Below are positions 5,095 to 6,224 of a stretch of DNA of 6,224 nucleotides, piece by piece. The stretch comes from Chlamydiota bacterium. GTDB lineage: Bacteria; Chlamydiota; Chlamydiia; Chlamydiales; SM23-39. The DNA is taken from assembly GCA_027459365.1 (NCBI GenBank), contig DAIDIM010000048.1, positions 1-6,224 on the forward strand, in the 5' to 3' direction. The notes beneath the pieces are model-generated. The model ran no database searches, had not been told where the DNA came from, and saw nothing but the letters and a program-made list of their open reading frames with translations. Made by a program: the position numbers and the translations under genes. The number at the start of each line of letters is the position of its first letter. Positions within the stretch are counted from its first letter, which is position 1.

Positions 5095-5288
5095 TATAAG
5101 CCACTCTATTATACTGCGAGGCTCTAAAATTTTGCGTTTTCAGCTGCGTGAAAGCTGCCGAAAATTAACGATCTTAAGTGGCATAGTATTATAAGCTAAT
5201 ACAATGCCACTTAAGATCGTTAATTTTAGGCGCTTTGACGCGCTCAAAACGCAAAATTTTAGCGCCTCGCAGTATAGGTGCTTATAAT
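5093..5288. repeat. Large inverted repeat, MITE-like foldback element
   Basis: The whole rpmB-PLD gap folds back on itself. The inner arms 5161-5184 and 5204-5227 are perfectly complementary over 24 bp, and after one mismatch six more pairs leave a loop of about 5 nt. The outer arms 5112-5140 and 5246-5274 match at 28 of 29 positions, with GCAAAATTTTA and CCTCGCAGTA blocks. The middle parts (5141-5160, 5228-5245) are diverged but similar. The 9-mer ATTATAAGC stands at both ends (5093-5101, and reversed at 5280-5288) and again in the centre (5188-5196). It carries no coding capacity. A small non-autonomous transposon is the likeliest origin. It could also end rpmB transcripts. Confidence 0.85.
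5108..5113 (-). promoter_or_regulatory. Consensus -10 box upstream of the PLD-like gene
   Basis: The minus strand reads TATAAT, 14 nt before the start codon. It sits in the left arm of the inverted repeat, where a few extra bases relative to the right arm create it. No good -35 is found at 16-18 nt, and there is no extended -10. Confidence 0.3.
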
Positions 5289-5560
5289 TAAATCTTGCCC
5301 TGTTTTTTCAAATCTCTAACAACAGCGCCGATCCCTTTTTTATCGATTGTTCGGAGAGCTGATGTAGAAAGACGCAATGTGTAGAATCGCTTTTCATCAG
5401 GATTCCAAATGCGCTTTTCTTGAAGATTTGGATTAAAGCGGCGATTTGTGCAGCCAGTGATCTTTAAACCAATCCCTTTTTTCTTTTTCGCAATACCACG
5501 AAGGGTATAGCTTCTACCAAAGCTTGGCGTTTTCCCTGTGAGGATACATGTTCTAGGCAT
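5288..5560 (-). CDS. rpmB: 50S ribosomal protein L28
   Basis: L28 is a basic protein of the large ribosomal subunit. This copy has 90 residues, the expected length. It begins PRTCILTGKTPSFGRSYT, has the basic RGIAKKKKG segment, the NRRFNPNLQEKR motif and the RLSTSALRTIDKKGI end that are typical of bacterial L28. Only one of the cysteines of zinc-binding L28 versions is clearly placed (CILTGK), so zinc binding is uncertain. The ATG at 5560 is preceded by AGGAACTCCT, a normal ribosome binding site about 7 nt upstream. The TAA touches the end of the inverted repeat that separates it from the PLD-like gene. It is divergent from the gene at 5742. Confidence 0.97.
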   Translation of the reverse strand: MPRTCILTGKTPSFGRSYTLRGIAKKKKGIGLKITGCTNRRFNPNLQEKRIWNPDEKRFYTLRLSTSALRTIDKKGIGAVVRDLKKQGKI

Positions 5561-5672
5561 AGGAGTTCCTAATTCTTAATGTTTTAGGATCTAATCATGC
5601 CAAATCAATCCCTTTTTCCTCAAGCCAAATCCATAAGTCACTTATCTTTAGTATATTAGAGACTAATCCTAA

Positions 5673-5720
5673 TAATACTAACATTAAAATTGAATAGTAA
5701 CATTGCAAATGTTAGTATTA
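5673..5720. promoter_or_regulatory. Inverted-repeat operator between rpmB and the divergent gene
   Basis: TAATACTAACATT (5673-5685) and AATGTTAGTATTA (5708-5720) are perfect 13-bp inverted copies 22 nt apart. Related half-sites flank them: CTAATCCTAATA on the left and GGTTAGTGTTAG on the right (5729-5740). On the plus strand TTGAAT (5690-5695) and TAGTAT (5713-5718), 17 nt apart, make a candidate promoter whose -10 lies in the right arm. On the minus strand TATTAT (5677-5672) lies in the left arm. This is a layout expected of an autorepressor site, probably bound by the product of the adjacent plus-strand gene. Confidence 0.5.
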
Positions 5721-5741
5721 AGAAAAATGGTTAGTGTTAGA

Positions 5742-6224
5742 ATGAGTCTGATAGAGGAATTTGAAGATTATCTAAATGAGGTACTAGGACTAAAGGTTGA
5801 GTTGCAGCCTTGGAAAGAGGCAACAAAGCTCCCTCTCTTTCTTGGGTGGATGTATGACTTTTATCTCATCGCTTTATTTGGAACCCAATGTGTTGTCGCC
5901 GTTGTGAAGAAGGAATCCTCTCCTGCTATTATCGTTAAGCATTTCAAGACGATTAAGGAAAAATGGGATGGACCGTGCATTTATGTTTGTAAGGCAATTT
6001 CTTCATACCAACGCAAAGAGTTTATTAAACATCGAATCCCCTTTGTAGTCCCTGGTAATCAGATCTATTTGCCGAATTTGGGCATCAATTTAAACGAATA
6101 TTTTCATAAGCAATACACGAATGATAAGCCTCTAAGTTCTTCCGCGCAATTGGTGGTAATTTACGCATTGCTTCATTCGGAAAAAGAAAAATATATTCCT
6201 TCAGCATTAGCTAGAGAATTTGGA
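5742..6224 (+). CDS. Putative winged-helix regulator, AbiEi antitoxin/MarR-like (3' end outside window)
   Basis: The frame is open from ATG 5742 through the right edge, 161 codons so far and incomplete. Residues 1-125 form a mixed alpha/beta domain with PWKEATKLPLFL, YDFYLIALFG, a hydrophobic VVAVVKK strand, a SSYQRKEFIKHRIPFVVPG block and YLPNLGINL. From about 130 comes SAQLVVIYALL and YIPSALAREFG, which look like the first helices of a winged-helix DNA-binding domain. I recall this order, an RIPFVVPGxQ(I/L)YLP block followed by a helix-turn-helix, from proteins annotated as MarR-like or type IV antitoxin AbiEi-like regulators. This is family recall, not a search. If correct, a nucleotidyltransferase toxin could follow to the right. 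In-frame ATGs at 5709 and 5727 are alternatives; none has a clear ribosome binding site. 5742 leaves the operator repeats outside the coding region. Confidence 0.75.
   Translation, partial: MSLIEEFEDYLNEVLGLKVELQPWKEATKLPLFLGWMYDFYLIALFGTQCVVAVVKKESSPAIIVKHFKTIKEKWDGPCIYVCKAISSYQRKEFIKHRIPFVVPGNQIYLPNLGINLNEYFHKQYTNDKPLSSSAQLVVIYALLHSEKEKYIPSALAREFG

Noticed and set aside
5161..5227. The inner stem of the inverted repeat as a standard rho-independent terminator for rpmB
   Set aside because: The stem is AT-rich, lies over 60 nt past the stop and has no U-run directly after it. It may still stop transcription, but it does not fit the standard form.
5561..5660. A closer promoter for rpmB, such as TTGAGG with CATGAT
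   Set aside because: The -10 matches only four of six positions, and the inverted-repeat region further upstream offers a better TATTAT. Neither is strong enough to list as a separate feature.

Overview
This AT-rich window carries a compact bacterial housekeeping cluster, an accessory region of two tandem related gene cassettes, and the start of an unrelated plus-strand gene at the right edge. The most likely source is a member of the Chlamydiota, probably an environmental (Parachlamydia/Simkania/Waddlia-like) lineage. The evidence is a type I methionine aminopeptidase fused to an N-terminal SEC-C metal-binding motif, the proximity of that gene to a MarC/YhgN-family gene (an arrangement I recall from Chlamydia), a membrane-anchored HKD phospholipase D-like protein, and a 90-residue L28. 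This assignment is inference from gene content, not a database match.

Layout, read right to left because almost everything is on the minus strand. rpmB (L28, 5288-5560) is followed by a 196-bp inverted-repeat element (5093-5288) that fills the whole gap to a PLD-like gene (4057-5094). Then come marC/yhgN (3439-4017), truA (2702-3442) and map (1827-2705). marC and truA overlap by TTGA, and truA and map overlap by ATGA, so these three look translationally coupled. The truA start is therefore TTG, and the map start is 2705 rather than the longer open frame beginning at 2783.

Downstream of map lie two accessory genes. Gene 2 (1040-1663) encodes five copies of a 34-37-residue alpha-helical-looking repeat. 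Gene 1 (286-768) encodes an unrelated 160-residue protein with one hydrophobic segment. Both are preceded by the same leader of about 135 bp (763-902 and 1693-1826), which contains a promoter-like TTGTTG-N17-TAT(A/T)CT. Both are followed by the same tail of about 130 bp (195-328 and 982-1112), which contains a hairpin. The leader homology stops at the ATGACA start codon of gene 1, and the tail homology begins near the end of each coding region. The pair therefore looks like two promoter-ORF-terminator cassettes with the same frame and different contents. Small overlapping ORFs (728-901, 876-1043, and a frameshifted relative at 1742-1825) fill the space between them.

At the right, an incomplete plus-strand gene (from 5742) encodes a protein that looks like a winged-helix regulator of the AbiEi antitoxin / MarR-like type. 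It is divergent from rpmB across a perfect 13-bp inverted repeat that overlaps candidate promoters in both directions. Its possible toxin partner would lie outside the window. Bases 1-285 hold no gene I can support apart from the cassette tail.
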